Part shown: in pieces, positions 1 to 7,457 of the stretch
Layout: each line of letters begins with the position of its first letter
How positions within the stretch are numbered: the stretch's first letter is position 1
NCBI GenBank assembly: GCA_051867975.1
Contig: JBJDZM010000013.1
Span: 1 to 16,885 of the forward strand
Origin: SVTX01 sp051867975
GTDB lineage: Bacteria > Bacillota > Clostridia > Oscillospirales > CAG-272
Direction: 5' to 3'
DNA length: 16,885 nt
Program-made: the position numbers and the translations under genes
Notes under the pieces: generated by a model
What the model was told of the DNA's origin: nothing
The model's database searches: none
The model's input: the letters and a program-made list of their open reading frames with translations, nothing else

Positions 1-46
1 GACAAATGCTTTTTTCGAAACGTTGTCATTACAAACCGTTCGTTTG

Positions 47-76
47 CGGCGGGAGCAAGCCACCCGCCCTACGGTT
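47..76 (+). repeat. GC-rich REP-like palindrome, copy A
   Basis: One of five copies of a roughly 30-nt palindrome whose core pairs GGCGGG with CCCGCC around an AGCAAGCC-type loop and is followed by CTACGGTT. This copy has CACCCGCC where the others have CCCCCGCC. It lies downstream of rimI. Spurious short reading frames in such repeats translate as GRGLAPA-like peptides. Copies B to E are at 3227, 3322, 10156 and 10274. Confidence 0.8.
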
Positions 77-204
77 TTAAGGTTACGCACCTTCACCGTT
101 TTGGGGTTATTCTAAATCTGTCGAACAGTTTGAAATTACAATATTTCAAAAATTCATCTGCCCAAGAACTGTCAGTGCAGGCAACGGAGTTAAGTTTATT
201 TAAC

Positions 205-663
205 TCACTTTCCTCTCCAAATCATGATAAGCGCGTTTTCGGTCGGCTTGGTATAGAAATCCTTGCGCTTGCCCTCGACCTTGAATCCGAGCTTTGAATA
301 GAGGTCAATAGCCGCGCGGTTCGACTCCCTGACCTCAAGCGAAATCGAGTCAAGCCGATTGTTCTTCGCGTACTTTATAAGTGCCTCAACAATAGCCCTG
401 CCGTATCCTCGGCGGCGGTAATCGGGATGCGTCGCGATATTGGTTATCTGCCCCTCGTCGACCGCAATAATCATTCCGCCGTAAGCGCAAACTTTGCCGT
501 CGCACGAGCAGGTCATACCCACGCCGATTCCCTCTTTCGTCAAAAGCTCAAGGCTGCTTTTGCTCCAGGGCTGTGAAAAACAGAGCTTTTCAAGCTCCGC
601 CGCGCCGTCGAGCGTGCGTGTACTGAGCCGTTCGGGGTAAATTCTCTTTTTCTTATCTTCCAT
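205..663 (-). CDS. rimI: RimI-type N-alpha-acetyltransferase (GNAT)
   Basis: A 152-residue GNAT-fold protein, the usual RimI length. RimI acetylates the N-terminal alanine of ribosomal protein S18 in the cytoplasm, using acetyl-CoA. The acetyl-CoA binding motif is visible as THPDYRRRGYG (about residues 78-88), followed by the alpha helix AIVEALIKYAK. The C-terminal signature SLEVRESNRAAIDLYSKLGF (108-127) and the late FYTKPTENALIM segment are typical of RimI rather than of generic GNATs. The ATG at 661-663 is preceded by GGAGAG about 6 nt away. It follows the dCMP deaminase gene by 17 nt, so its ribosome-binding site lies in that gap and the two are probably co-transcribed. RimI is often near tsaB/tsaD; no such partner is seen here. 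A related N-acetyltransferase of other specificity cannot be excluded. Confidence 0.85.
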   Translation of the reverse strand: MEDKKKRIYPERLSTRTLDGAAELEKLCFSQPWSKSSLELLTKEGIGVGMTCSCDGKVCAYGGMIIAVDEGQITNIATHPDYRRRGYGRAIVEALIKYAKNNRLDSISLEVRESNRAAIDLYSKLGFKVEGKRKDFYTKPTENALIMIWRGK

Positions 664-680
664 TTATATCTCTCCGTTTA

Positions 681-1175
681 TCAGTATCCGAACTTGCCCG
701 AGAGCGAGTCGTCGTCCTCGATCCAGCTTTTGACGGGAATGACTCTGAACTCGTCCTTCGTGTCGCGGACGACGACGGTCTCAATTCCCGCGTTGATTAT
801 CTGTCTTTTGCACATCATACAACTCGATGTCCCCGAATAAAGCGAGCCGTCCTTGGGGTTTACGCAGGTCATATAGAGCGTTGCGCCGAGCATCCTGTCG
901 CGCGGGGCGGCGATTATCGCATTCGCCTCGGCGTGAACCGAGCGGCACATCTCATATCTCTCTCCGCGCGGAATTTTCAGCTCGTCGCGGATACAGAAAT
1001 TGATATCGGTACAGTTCTGTCTGCCGCGCGGCGCGCCGTTGTAGCCTGTCGAAACTATCTCGTCGTCCTTGACGATTATCGCGCCGAAATGACGGCGCAT
1101 GCAGGTCGCTCTTTCGGCGACGGTCTCGGCAATATCAAGATAGTAATTTTCTTTTGAAACTCTTTTTCCGCTCAT
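681..1175 (-). CDS. comEB: Deoxycytidylate (dCMP) deaminase, ComEB-like
   Basis: A 164-residue zinc-dependent cytidine-deaminase-fold enzyme, expected to convert dCMP to dUMP for dTTP synthesis. The zinc site is visible as HAEANAI (residues 81-87; His81 ligand, Glu83 proton donor) and SCMMC (Cys119 and Cys122). TGYNGAPRG (43-51) is the conserved substrate-side loop of this family. The open frame extends upstream to 1355, but the start at 1173-1175 is preferred: it has a perfect GGAGGT about 6 nt upstream, family homology begins there, and the promoter at 1230-1258 lies inside the longer version. First gene of a two-gene unit with rimI. The symbol follows the B. subtilis homologue; a competence role is not implied. 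Confidence 0.9.
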   Translation of the reverse strand: MSGKRVSKENYYLDIAETVAERATCMRRHFGAIIVKDDEIVSTGYNGAPRGRQNCTDINFCIRDELKIPRGERYEMCRSVHAEANAIIAAPRDRMLGATLYMTCVNPKDGSLYSGTSSCMMCKRQIINAGIETVVVRDTKDEFRVIPVKSWIEDDDSLSGKFGY

Positions 1176-1229
1176 TATGTACCTCCATATGCACCGACGG
1201 CGCACTTCCCGTATTATATACCATTTTAT

Positions 1230-1258
1230 ATTATAAACCAACCCGCGCGAAAAATCAA
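1230..1258 (-). promoter_or_regulatory. Sigma-A promoter of the dCMP deaminase-rimI unit
   Basis: On the minus strand TTGATT (1253-1258) and TATAAT (1230-1235) are exactly 17 nt apart. Transcription would start near 1223, leaving a leader of about 50 nt before the GGAGGT and ATG at 1175. Confidence 0.8.
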
Positions 1259-1347
1259 GTATTTTGCGAAAATATCTGTCAAGTTGCGAGTATCCCGAAT
1301 AGAATGTAATGAGGTAATTCTCACAAAACACTTTCAGAGGGCGAAAA

Positions 1348-1590
1348 ATGAGCAATCAGTCTTTTTTCAGAGGCTCGCTCTGCGCCGCATCAACAGGTTC
1401 CATGACACTTGCAATTAAAGCGAGGCGCGCACTTTCAAGAGAAGGAATTGACGTCAGTGTCAAAAAACTGAGCGCGGGAGTCGAACGGCGCGGCTGCGTG
1501 TACGGCATCGAATTTCCCTGTGAGCTTTCGGGAAATGTTTTCTCGGTCTTACGGCGTGAGGGAATAGATGCCGAACATTATTACAGATGA
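1348..1590 (+). CDS. DUF3343 family protein (putative Se/S carrier-like)
   Basis: An 80-residue protein matching the length and pattern of DUF3343: an N-terminal Cys-containing turn (LCAAST, about 11-16), an alpha helix, then RRGCVYGIEFPCE with Cys49 and Cys57, and a C-terminal helix ending REGIDAEHYYR. The family is suspected to carry sulfur or selenium in persulfide chemistry, from its Cys residues and its frequent pairing with cysteine desulfurase-like and SirA/YedF-like genes; that role is not proven. The next plus-strand gene is such a desulfurase, which supports the link. The ATG has GAGGGCG 5-10 nt upstream. A 300-nt structured repeat separates it from the partner gene. No strong upstream promoter was found; TTGCGA near 1296 has no good -10 at the right distance. 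Confidence 0.75.
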   Translation: MSNQSFFRGSLCAASTGSMTLAIKARRALSREGIDVSVKKLSAGVERRGCVYGIEFPCELSGNVFSVLRREGIDAEHYYR

Positions 1591-1597
1591 TTTCTGT

Positions 1598-1895
1598 GGG
1601 GATGCGTTGGGGGAACTTTTTTGAAAAAACCATGCACCGTATTGCTGAACTAAATCAAACTCAATTTGGTGCAAACCGCTCCTCGCTATGCGAGGAGTCC
1701 GAGTTTTGTTCGAAATCGGGGGCCCCCAAACCCCTTCAAAAACTTCCAATATTTCGGGTCCTTATCGCGGTGACGCAGGATTTTCCCTGCGGAAAAATCC
1801 CTAAAAGTCGTTTTCGTATTGAGGACGTTTCAAACCCAGCCGATGAAGTGGTATCAAAGTCAATATTCAACTGAGTTGAAATATCATTTGCCGAA
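1598..1895 (+). repeat. Structured intergenic repeat, copy 1
   Basis: Full copy of the dispersed element, beginning 8 nt after the DUF3343 stop and in that gene's orientation. Core is 1598-1848; a tail motif (AGTTGAA..ATTTGCCGA) extends to about 1895. Visible stems: TTGGGGG/CCCCCAA (1607-1613 with 1723-1729), TGCACC/GGTGCA (1633-1638 with 1668-1673), CTCCTCGC/GCGAGGAG (1679-1686 with 1690-1697), GGATTTTCC/GGAAAAATCC (1778-1786 with 1791-1800, one bulged A). The conserved end block AACCCAGCCGA is at 1833-1843. Frames running through it are not credible genes. Confidence 0.8.
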
Positions 1896-1935
1896 AAGTT
1901 CAAACATACATATTACTCCTTTTTTGAGGTACATC

Positions 1936-3102
1936 ATGACAGAAAATATAATCTATCTTGACAACGCCGCAACCACTTTCCCGAAGCCCCGCAGTGTGCT
2001 TGACGCCGCCTTTGACTGCGCCGAGCATTATTGCGGCAACGCCGGACGCGGCTCACACGCTCTGGCACTGAAGAGCGCCGAGGCTATCTACTCCGCCCGC
2101 GAGGCAGTCGCTTCGCTCTTTTCCGCCAAAGCCGAAAATGTCATCTTCTCGCTAAACACCACGCAGGCGTTGAATCTCGCCATAAAAGGCATAATGTCGC
2201 GCGGCGGTCACATGCTTCTAAGCGACATGGAGCATAATTCGGTTCTCCGCCCCGTCGCAAAGCTGCAAAAGGAGCGCAGGATAAGTTACGACGTTTTCCC
2301 GACTCACAAAAACGGCTTACCTCTCTCGACCGACGAGATCCTCTCGGGCATCATTCGCCGTCTCCGCCCGAACACACGCATGATCTGCGCCATTCACACC
2401 TCAAATATCTGCTCCTATTCGCTCCCCATTCGCGAGATAGGCGCGCTCTGCCGCCGTCACGGTCTGCTTTTCGCCGTCGACGCGGCACAGGCGGCAGGAC
2501 ACACGGAAATCTCGCTTGAGGACGACTGCATTGACATTCTCTGCACGCCGGGACACAAGGGACTGTACGCTCCGCAGGGCGTGGGAATTTGCGTCCTGCG
2601 CGACGGCTTGACACTCGACACTCTCATTGAGGGCGGAAACGGAGTCAATTCGCTCGACCTCAGTATGGGAAGCATCTCACCCGAACGCTACGAGGGCGGA
2701 ACGCTTTGCACGCCTGCGATCGCAGGGCTATGCGCAGGGCTTGAGTTTGTCCGCGATGTCGGGATCGGGACGATCGGGGCGCACGAGCGTGAGCTTTGGA
2801 AGCGGGCTCACAATTTGCTTTGCACGGTGGACGGTGTTGAGATCTACGGCGACACGGCGGCGGGAAGTACACTGCTGTTCAACCTGCGAGGGGTTCATCC
2901 CGACGAGCTTGGCGCGGTCTTATCGAAGCAGGGACTGTGCCTGCGCACGGGATATCACTGCTCGCCCCTGGCGCATAAGGCGTTGATGACACCCGACGGC
3001 GGAGCGGTACGCATGTCTTTTTCGGTGTTCAACACGGAAAAGGATGTCGACGCGCTTTGCGACGCTGTCAAAGCCTTTCAGATCAACGGCTCTGAACGAT
3101 AG
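1936..3102 (+). CDS. Cysteine desulfurase-like PLP enzyme (class V aminotransferase, CsdB/TIGR01977-like)
   Basis: A 388-residue fold-type I PLP enzyme. Expected to take sulfur (or selenium) from cysteine (or selenocysteine) as an enzyme-bound persulfide. Visible landmarks: IYLDNAATTFPKP at the N-terminus, MEHNS with the PLP-stacking His100, VDAAQAAG with Asp182, TPGHKGLYAPQG with the Schiff-base Lys208, and RTGYHCSPLAHK with the catalytic Cys342. The RTGYHC.PLAHK form fits the TIGR01977 branch better than housekeeping IscS. The open frame extends back to 1819, but the ATG at 1936 follows GAGG by 6 nt and begins at the conserved N-terminus, while the extra upstream codons come from the repeat. 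Pairs with the upstream DUF3343 gene. No terminator was recognised after it. Confidence 0.85.
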   Translation: MTENIIYLDNAATTFPKPRSVLDAAFDCAEHYCGNAGRGSHALALKSAEAIYSAREAVASLFSAKAENVIFSLNTTQALNLAIKGIMSRGGHMLLSDMEHNSVLRPVAKLQKERRISYDVFPTHKNGLPLSTDEILSGIIRRLRPNTRMICAIHTSNICSYSLPIREIGALCRRHGLLFAVDAAQAAGHTEISLEDDCIDILCTPGHKGLYAPQGVGICVLRDGLTLDTLIEGGNGVNSLDLSMGSISPERYEGGTLCTPAIAGLCAGLEFVRDVGIGTIGAHERELWKRAHNLLCTVDGVEIYGDTAAGSTLLFNLRGVHPDELGAVLSKQGLCLRTGYHCSPLAHKALMTPDGGAVRMSFSVFNTEKDVDALCDAVKAFQINGSER

Positions 3103-3226
3103 CCTTCCACTTGCGGGGATGTGTCAAACGACAAGCCGTAGGATGATAATACGCTGTGCCGCTGTGCGGTTATTGATCGTATGAAAGGTTATTTCCCCTG
3201 TGATGATTTGCGCGACGGTTTGCGCA

Positions 3227-3251
3227 GTAGGGCGGGGGCTTGCTCCCGCCG
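3227..3251 (-). repeat. GC-rich REP-like palindrome, copy B
   Basis: GTAGGGCGGGGGCTTGCTCC followed by CGCCG is the reverse complement of the family consensus. Copy C lies 70 nt away in the opposite orientation, so B and C form an inverted pair. Confidence 0.8.
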
Positions 3252-3321
3252 CCTCGACCATTCAAATCAAAACAACGCAGATGTGGTTTGGCATAATTAC
3301 ACATTGGTCAATCGTTTGTCA

Positions 3322-3350
3322 CGGCGGGAGCAAGCCCCCGCCCTACGGTT
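3322..3350 (+). repeat. GC-rich REP-like palindrome, copy C
   Basis: A consensus copy: CGGCGGGAGCAAGC, CCCCGCC and CTACGGTT. It is the right half of an inverted pair with copy B, as in a REPIN-type arrangement. No gene is seen between 3103 and 3772; the pair, a short tandem repeat and a hairpin cluster fill this stretch. Confidence 0.8.
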
Positions 3351-3525
3351 GCAGACGCAATCCGATTTATCAAACGGAAGTCCCTCGCAAACCTTGGAAA
3401 TACTGCCGAGGATATCATTTTCCGCGGAAAATAGATGATTATTATCCCTTTTCGGCAAGTTAGTCGTAGGATTTCCTCGCCTTCCCCGTCTCTTCCACTC
3501 TTCTCCGCTGTTCATCGTTTCGCCG

Positions 3526-3560
3526 CTCCTAATCGCTCCTAATCGCTTCTAATCGCTCCT
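3526..3560 (+). repeat. Short tandem repeat, 10-nt unit
   Basis: About 3.5 units of GCTCCTAATC, the third with one substitution (GCTTCTAATC). It lies in the gene-free stretch between the desulfurase gene and the DUF6291 gene. Confidence 0.75.
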
Positions 3561-3602
3561 TCCTCACGCCGAAAGGCTGACCGATGGAATGAAGGAGCGA
3601 AA

Positions 3603-3656
3603 GCCCGAAAGGGCGGGAATGGGCGATTTGCGGAGCAAATCGAGCGCCGCAGGCGG
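3603..3656. other. Cluster of short hairpins
   Basis: Consecutive small hairpins: GCCC-GAAA-GGGC (3603-3614, a GNRA-type tetraloop), CGATTTGC-GGA-GCAAATCG (3624-3642, 8 bp with a 3-nt loop), and GCGCC-GCA-GGCGG just after. There is no T-tract directly following on either strand, so a simple intrinsic terminator is not supported. A minus-strand open frame passes through (3539-3730), but its composition is low-complexity and repeat-derived. Confidence 0.5.
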
Positions 3657-3772
3657 AATTGCCTTGCTTTGTCTTGCTTAGACTTGCTTAGATTAGACTT
3701 GTCTTTGTCTTTGTCTTGTCTATATGCCAAAGGCGGCGGCTTAGGTTGGCTTTTGGCGACGCTTGCGGCAAT

Positions 3773-4042
3773 TCACTTCTCTGCGCTCTTCTTGATAAGC
3801 TCCTGCAATCTCGCCTCGGCTCCCTTTTTTCCGTTCGCAGAATTTATCTTGCGCCTCTTGAGCTGGGTGAATATCAATTTCGCAGGTTTCTTTATACTAT
3901 CGGGAAATTCGGGCGGTTCCTCGTCGTAGATCTGATACCTTACCATGGCTTTAAGCAGATTGTGCGCGTGCTTGTGGGGCATGTCTTCCAATATCTCATA
4001 CCAATCCTTAAACAGTAAAAAATCTTCATCTCTGTTACTCAT
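3773..4042 (-). CDS. DUF6291-like protein, possibly shortened by an in-frame stop
   Basis: An 89-residue soluble protein. The sequence DEDFLLFKDWYEILEDMP, a short helix ending AMVRYQIY, PAKLIFTQLKRR and the N..GKKGAEARLQ end match DUF6291-type proteins, which are often found in mobile or phage-related regions and whose function is unknown. The ATG has AAGGAG 8 nt upstream, and a promoter lies at 4210-4238. After the TGA at 3773-3775 the same frame stays open to 3539, first through about 14 residues rich in Lys and Pro, then a KDKDKS repeat and KSKQDKAR. Family members commonly carry such low-complexity charged tails. So this stop may be a nonsense mutation, or the true end with decayed sequence behind it. 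It stands alone on its strand between two plus-strand operons. Confidence 0.6.
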   Translation of the reverse strand: MSNRDEDFLLFKDWYEILEDMPHKHAHNLLKAMVRYQIYDEEPPEFPDSIKKPAKLIFTQLKRRKINSANGKKGAEARLQELIKKSAEK

Positions 4043-4209
4043 TTTTTAATCTCCTTTTTGTTTTGTTTTTTTTAAAGACGTTGACAAGAGTGAGCAAAAA
4101 TCTGCATAAGAGTGAGTGGAAATGTATGTAAATTGTTATCATGTTTTGCCCGACTCATTGCTCGGTCTTGATTTGAGTCTGCTTGAGTCTCGGTGACCCT
4201 TGCAAGTAT

Positions 4210-4238
4210 ATTATAGCACATTTGTTCTATTTTGTAAA
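4210..4238 (-). promoter_or_regulatory. Sigma-A promoter for the DUF6291 gene
   Basis: On the minus strand TTTACA (4233-4238) and TATAAT (4210-4215) are 17 nt apart. The leader to the ATG at 4042 would be about 160 nt. No other minus-strand gene lies between. Confidence 0.7.
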
Positions 4239-4420
4239 GCCCAAACAGCCTTCAAAAATTCGGTTTTTTTCACGGCAAAAAATTTTGAGATTTCGCGAGA
4301 AAAAGAGAGGATTTCTCGGTGTTTTCGGACGAAAATCGGGTTTTTTTCGGGCAAACGGCGGAAAATACGGCTTTTATACGGAAAAATCACGGAAAATGCG
4401 GATTTTTTTTGAAAAAACTA
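4239..4420. other. AT-rich low-complexity spacer
   Basis: The stretch holds repeated A- and T-runs mixed with CGG (CGGAAAA and ACGGAAAAT motifs recur several times). Plus-strand frames across it encode Phe/Lys/Arg-rich peptides with no family resemblance and no ribosome-binding site, so I see no gene. Its position just upstream of the pot promoter would suit a UP-like or bent-DNA role, but this is inference. Confidence 0.4.
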
Positions 4421-4449
4421 TTGCATTATTCAAAAACATGTGATATAAT
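4421..4449 (+). promoter_or_regulatory. Extended -10 promoter of the potABCD operon
   Basis: TTGCAT (4421-4426), 17 nt, TATAAT (4444-4449), with TGA directly before the -10 hexamer giving the extended TGN motif. Transcription would start near 4456 and read a leader of about 225 nt before potA. Confidence 0.8.
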
Positions 4450-4455
4450 GCACCT

Positions 4456-4681
4456 TGCTTTGTTCTGCACGCACGCGCAGCATCTGCGCCCACCGCACTA
4501 AAAGCCGGGCGTAACGCACGCACCAACGCAGAAGATCGCAATTGTCGTTCTAAGACGGATACAGAAAGGCACACCACCCCCTTGGTCACATTGTCGAAAA
4601 ACGCATCAAAAATTTCGGCACCGCGCCATTCTACACGTGTAGCGGTGCTAATCTCGAATTTTAAAGGAGTTTTTATGTGTA
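4456..4681 (+). promoter_or_regulatory. Long structured leader of the pot operon
   Basis: About 225 nt untranslated. Hairpins seen: GCGCAG-CAT-CTGCGC (4475-4489), and just before the ribosome-binding site a larger one with GCACCG (4618-4623) pairing CGGTGC (4643-4648) around CTAC-ACGT-GTAG (4631-4642); the flanking AAAATTTCG and CGAATTTT could extend its base. No T-tract follows, so it is not an obvious terminator. I do not recognise a known riboswitch class. Control by polyamine level would fit the operon but is inference. Confidence 0.35.
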
Positions 4682-4713
4682 ATGGAAAAGGAAGTAATCA
4701 TCAAGCTGACTGA
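4675..4713 (+). other. Possible 12-codon overlapping upstream reading frame
   Basis: The AAAGGAG at 4663-4669 is followed 5 nt later by an ATG at 4675 in a different frame from potA. It would give MCNGKGSNHQAD and stop at 4711-4713, inside potA. The potA ATG at 4682 sits about 12 nt from the same site, which is longer than usual. The short frame may simply be chance. Confidence 0.25.
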
Positions 4714-5815
4714 CGTGTCAAAATCCTATGATGGAGAGACTGTTCTCGATCATATCAATCTGCAGATACACGACAAGGAGTTCGTGACTCTGCTCGGTCC
4801 CTCGGGCTGCGGTAAGACCACCACCCTGCGTATCATCGGCGGATTTGAGTCCCCCGACACAGGCGACGTTGCCTTTGACGGCAAGAGCGTCAAGGACACG
4901 CCCCCTCATCAAAGACCCGTAAACACGGTCTTCCAGAAGTACGCGCTTTTTCCCCATCTCAACGTCTTTGAAAACATCGCCTTCGGTCTCCGTCTCAAAA
5001 AGACACCCGAGAAGACCATCCGCGAAAAGGTCAAGGAAATGCTCTCTCTCGTCAACCTCAAGGGCTTTGAACGCCGCAAGGTAAGCACGCTTTCGGGCGG
5101 TCAGCAGCAGAGAGTCGCAATCGCCCGCGCGCTTGTAAACGAGCCTGAGGTGCTCCTGCTTGACGAGCCTCTCGGCGCACTCGACCTCAAGCTCCGCAAG
5201 GACATGCAGAACGAGCTTAAAAAGATGCAGAAGGCGACGGGCATCACCTTTATCTACGTCACGCACGACCAGGAGGAAGCCCTCTCAATGTCCGACATCG
5301 TCGTGGTCATGGCAAACGGCAAGATCCAGCAGATAGGCACACCCACCGACATATACAACGAACCCGAAAACGCTTTCGTTGCCGACTTCATCGGCGAATC
5401 GAACATAGTCGACGGCGTTATGCTCAAGGACTTCAAGGTGCATTTTTCGGGACACACCTTTGAGTGCGTCGACGCGGGCTTTGAGAAAAATCAGCTCGTT
5501 GACGTAGTAGTCCGCCCCGAGGACGTTGACGTAGTTAAGCCCGAGGACGGCATGCTTGAGGGTATCGTCACATCGGTCACCTTCAAGGGCGTGCATTGGG
5601 AGATAATCGTCGACATAGGCGGCTTTAAGTGGATGATCCAGACCACCGATTACGTCGCCGAGGGCGAGCATATCGGTCTATTTATCGAACCCGAGGCAAT
5701 ACATATAATGAACAAGTCCGAATTCTCGGGCATGTTCGGCGACTATTCATCCTTCTCGGACGAGCTTGACAGGCTCTCCGACCCGACTGAACCCGAGGAT
5801 GAGGAGGACGAATGA
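4682..5815 (+). CDS. potA: Spermidine/putrescine ABC transporter, ATP-binding protein PotA
   Basis: A 377-residue ATPase that powers polyamine import. It shows Walker A GPSGCGKTT (39-47), Q-loop Gln85 in TVFQKYALFPH, the ABC signature LSGGQQQR (137-144), Walker B LLLDEP (158-163) and the switch His195 in VTHDQEEA. Residues about 275-345 resemble the TOBE regulatory domain found in PotA-type importers, and the protein ends in an acidic tail (TEPEDEEDE). The start at 4682 gives the canonical N-terminus; its ribosome-binding site is rather distant and is shared with a competing ATG at 4675. First gene of potABCD. Its last codons overlap the potB start by ATGA. Confidence 0.93.
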   Translation: MEKEVIIKLTDVSKSYDGETVLDHINLQIHDKEFVTLLGPSGCGKTTTLRIIGGFESPDTGDVAFDGKSVKDTPPHQRPVNTVFQKYALFPHLNVFENIAFGLRLKKTPEKTIREKVKEMLSLVNLKGFERRKVSTLSGGQQQRVAIARALVNEPEVLLLDEPLGALDLKLRKDMQNELKKMQKATGITFIYVTHDQEEALSMSDIVVVMANGKIQQIGTPTDIYNEPENAFVADFIGESNIVDGVMLKDFKVHFSGHTFECVDAGFEKNQLVDVVVRPEDVDVVKPEDGMLEGIVTSVTFKGVHWEIIVDIGGFKWMIQTTDYVAEGEHIGLFIEPEAIHIMNKSEFSGMFGDYSSFSDELDRLSDPTEPEDEEDE

Positions 5816-6636
5816 TGAAAAAAGGCTCGCTGTTTCAGAGAATGGCGGCTGCTCCGCATATCGTGTGGATGATATTGTTCATCGTCGCCCCCATGCTCTT
5901 CGTTCTCTATTTCGCGTTTACCGACAGTGAGGGAAGCTTCTCGTTTTCCAACATTCTGTCTCTCTCTCAGTATTCAAACGTATTTATTCTTTCAATCGCC
6001 TTTGCGCTTATCGCAACGGTCGTCTGCCTGCTCATCGGCTACCCCCTGGCGTACTTCATGTCAAGAACAAAGCCGAAAACGCAGAAGATACTCATGGTGC
6101 TTATCATGCTCCCGATGTGGTGCAACCTTCTCATACGCACCTACGCGCTTATGGCTCTGCTTGACAACGGCGGACTTCTCAACGCGTTTCTTGAAAACCT
6201 CGGGCTTGATAAGGTCTACATCGTCGGCTCGGACGCGGGTGTCATTCTCGGAATGGTCTACGACTTCCTTCCCTACATGGTGCTTCCCATCTTCACGACG
6301 ATGTCAAAGCTCGACAAAAAATATCTTGAGGCGGCACACGACCTCGGCTGCAATTCTCTGCAAACCATGACAAAGGTCATAATGCCCCTGACCGTCTCGG
6401 GCGTTATTTCGGGTGTCACGATGGTGTTCGTGCCGTCTATCAGCACCTTCTATATCTCGCAGAAGCTTGGAGCGGGCAAGATCGACCTCATCGGCGACAC
6501 GATCGAGCGTCTTTTCAAGAACCCAAGCACATACAACGTCGGCGCGGCAATTTCGCTCGTTATGATGGTGCTTATCCTCATCTCGGTCTGGGTAATGAAC
6601 AAATTTTCGGACGATGAAGGAGGTATAGTCATATGA
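5812..6636 (+). CDS. potB: Polyamine ABC transporter permease PotB
   Basis: A 274-residue inner-membrane permease with about six hydrophobic segments (roughly residues 16-36, 58-82, 92-116, 142-162, 192-214, 242-262). The cytoplasmic EAA loop that docks on PotA is visible as EAAHDLGCNSLQTMTKVIMP (173-192). Being first of the two permeases and having the N-terminal HIVWMILFIVAPM segment fit PotB. Starts with ATG overlapping the potA stop, with GAGGAGG in the end of potA as ribosome-binding site, so translation is probably coupled. Confidence 0.92.
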   Translation: MMKKGSLFQRMAAAPHIVWMILFIVAPMLFVLYFAFTDSEGSFSFSNILSLSQYSNVFILSIAFALIATVVCLLIGYPLAYFMSRTKPKTQKILMVLIMLPMWCNLLIRTYALMALLDNGGLLNAFLENLGLDKVYIVGSDAGVILGMVYDFLPYMVLPIFTTMSKLDKKYLEAAHDLGCNSLQTMTKVIMPLTVSGVISGVTMVFVPSISTFYISQKLGAGKIDLIGDTIERLFKNPSTYNVGAAISLVMMVLILISVWVMNKFSDDEGGIVI

Positions 6637-7457
6637 GAAAATTCCTTCAAGGCGGCTATATTTTCCTCATTTTCGCGCTTCTCTACGCGCCCATCGCCGT
6701 GCTTATCATCTTTTCCTTCAATGAATCGGGAAGTCTCTCGGAGTTTTCGGGTTTTTCCCTTATGTGGTATGAGGAACTCTTCAACGACGAGGAAGCCCTG
6801 ACGGCACTGCAAAACTCGCTTGTCTTGGCGGTGCTGTCGTCACTTTTGGCGACGGTCATAGGCACGTTTGCCGCTCTCGGACTTCGCCATATGAGAAGTA
6901 AGTTCTTAAAAGGCGCAATCAAGTCGGTGACGAACATCCCCATGATGAACCCCGATATCGTAACGGGTGTCTCGATGATGCTGCTCTTCGTCGCGGTCAT
7001 GACAATAATCGGCGCAAACAATTTCATGGGCTTTGGCACGATGCTCATAGCCCACACGACCTTCAACCTTCCCTACGTCATTCTTTCGGTCATGCCGAGA
7101 TTCAACCAGCTTGATAAGTCGCTCTCGGAGGCGGCGCAAGACCTCGGCTGCACCCCGGCGCGCGCATTCTTCTCGGTCGAGCTTCCCGAGATAGTCCCCG
7201 GCATAATCTCGGGACTCATGCTCGGCTTTACCATGTCTCTTGACGACTTCGTCATCAGCCATTTCGTAAGCTCGCCTAACTTCCAGACTCTTCCCCTTTA
7301 CGTCTACAACCAGACCGTTCACAACGTCAAATTCAGCATGTACGCGCTCTGCGCAATAATCGTCGCAACGATTCTCGTCGTGCTTCTCGTCGTGAATTTC
7401 GCAGGCTCGATAGGTGTCTACAAGGGCAAGAAAAAGGCTTTGGGAGGTGCAAGATGA
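6633..7457 (+). CDS. potC: Polyamine ABC transporter permease PotC
   Basis: A 274-residue permease, the partner of PotB in the transmembrane channel. Hydrophobic segments start with YIFLIFALLYAPIAVLIIFSF near the N-terminus, and the NESGSLSEFSGFSL stretch after it is typical of PotC/PotI. The EAA loop is EAAQDLGCTPARAFFSVELP (166-185). LDDFVISHF (about 203-211) is a conserved late motif. Overlaps potB by 4 nt, with AAGGAGG upstream inside potB, and overlaps potD by 4 nt. Confidence 0.92.
   Translation: MRKFLQGGYIFLIFALLYAPIAVLIIFSFNESGSLSEFSGFSLMWYEELFNDEEALTALQNSLVLAVLSSLLATVIGTFAALGLRHMRSKFLKGAIKSVTNIPMMNPDIVTGVSMMLLFVAVMTIIGANNFMGFGTMLIAHTTFNLPYVILSVMPRFNQLDKSLSEAAQDLGCTPARAFFSVELPEIVPGIISGLMLGFTMSLDDFVISHFVSSPNFQTLPLYVYNQTVHNVKFSMYALCAIIVATILVVLLVVNFAGSIGVYKGKKKALGGAR

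Noticed and set aside
187..206. GAGTTAA...TTAACTC hairpin at the rimI stop as a terminator
   Set aside because: No T-tract follows on the minus strand, and the 7-bp AT-rich stem is weak.
933..1157. Plus-strand open frame opposite the dCMP deaminase gene
   Set aside because: Lies antisense to a clear gene with conserved motifs and shows no family resemblance.
1587..1874. Open frame of 95 codons after the DUF3343 gene
   Set aside because: It runs through structured repeat copy 1; the same sequence recurs elsewhere in other frames with stops.
3181..3463. Overlapping short plus-strand frames
   Set aside because: They consist of the two REP-like palindromes and their spacer, with no ribosome-binding site and no conserved protein.
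4183..4443. 86-codon plus-strand frame before the pot promoter
   Set aside because: Phe/Lys/Arg-rich translation of A/T runs, no ribosome-binding site, and it overlaps the promoters of both neighbours.
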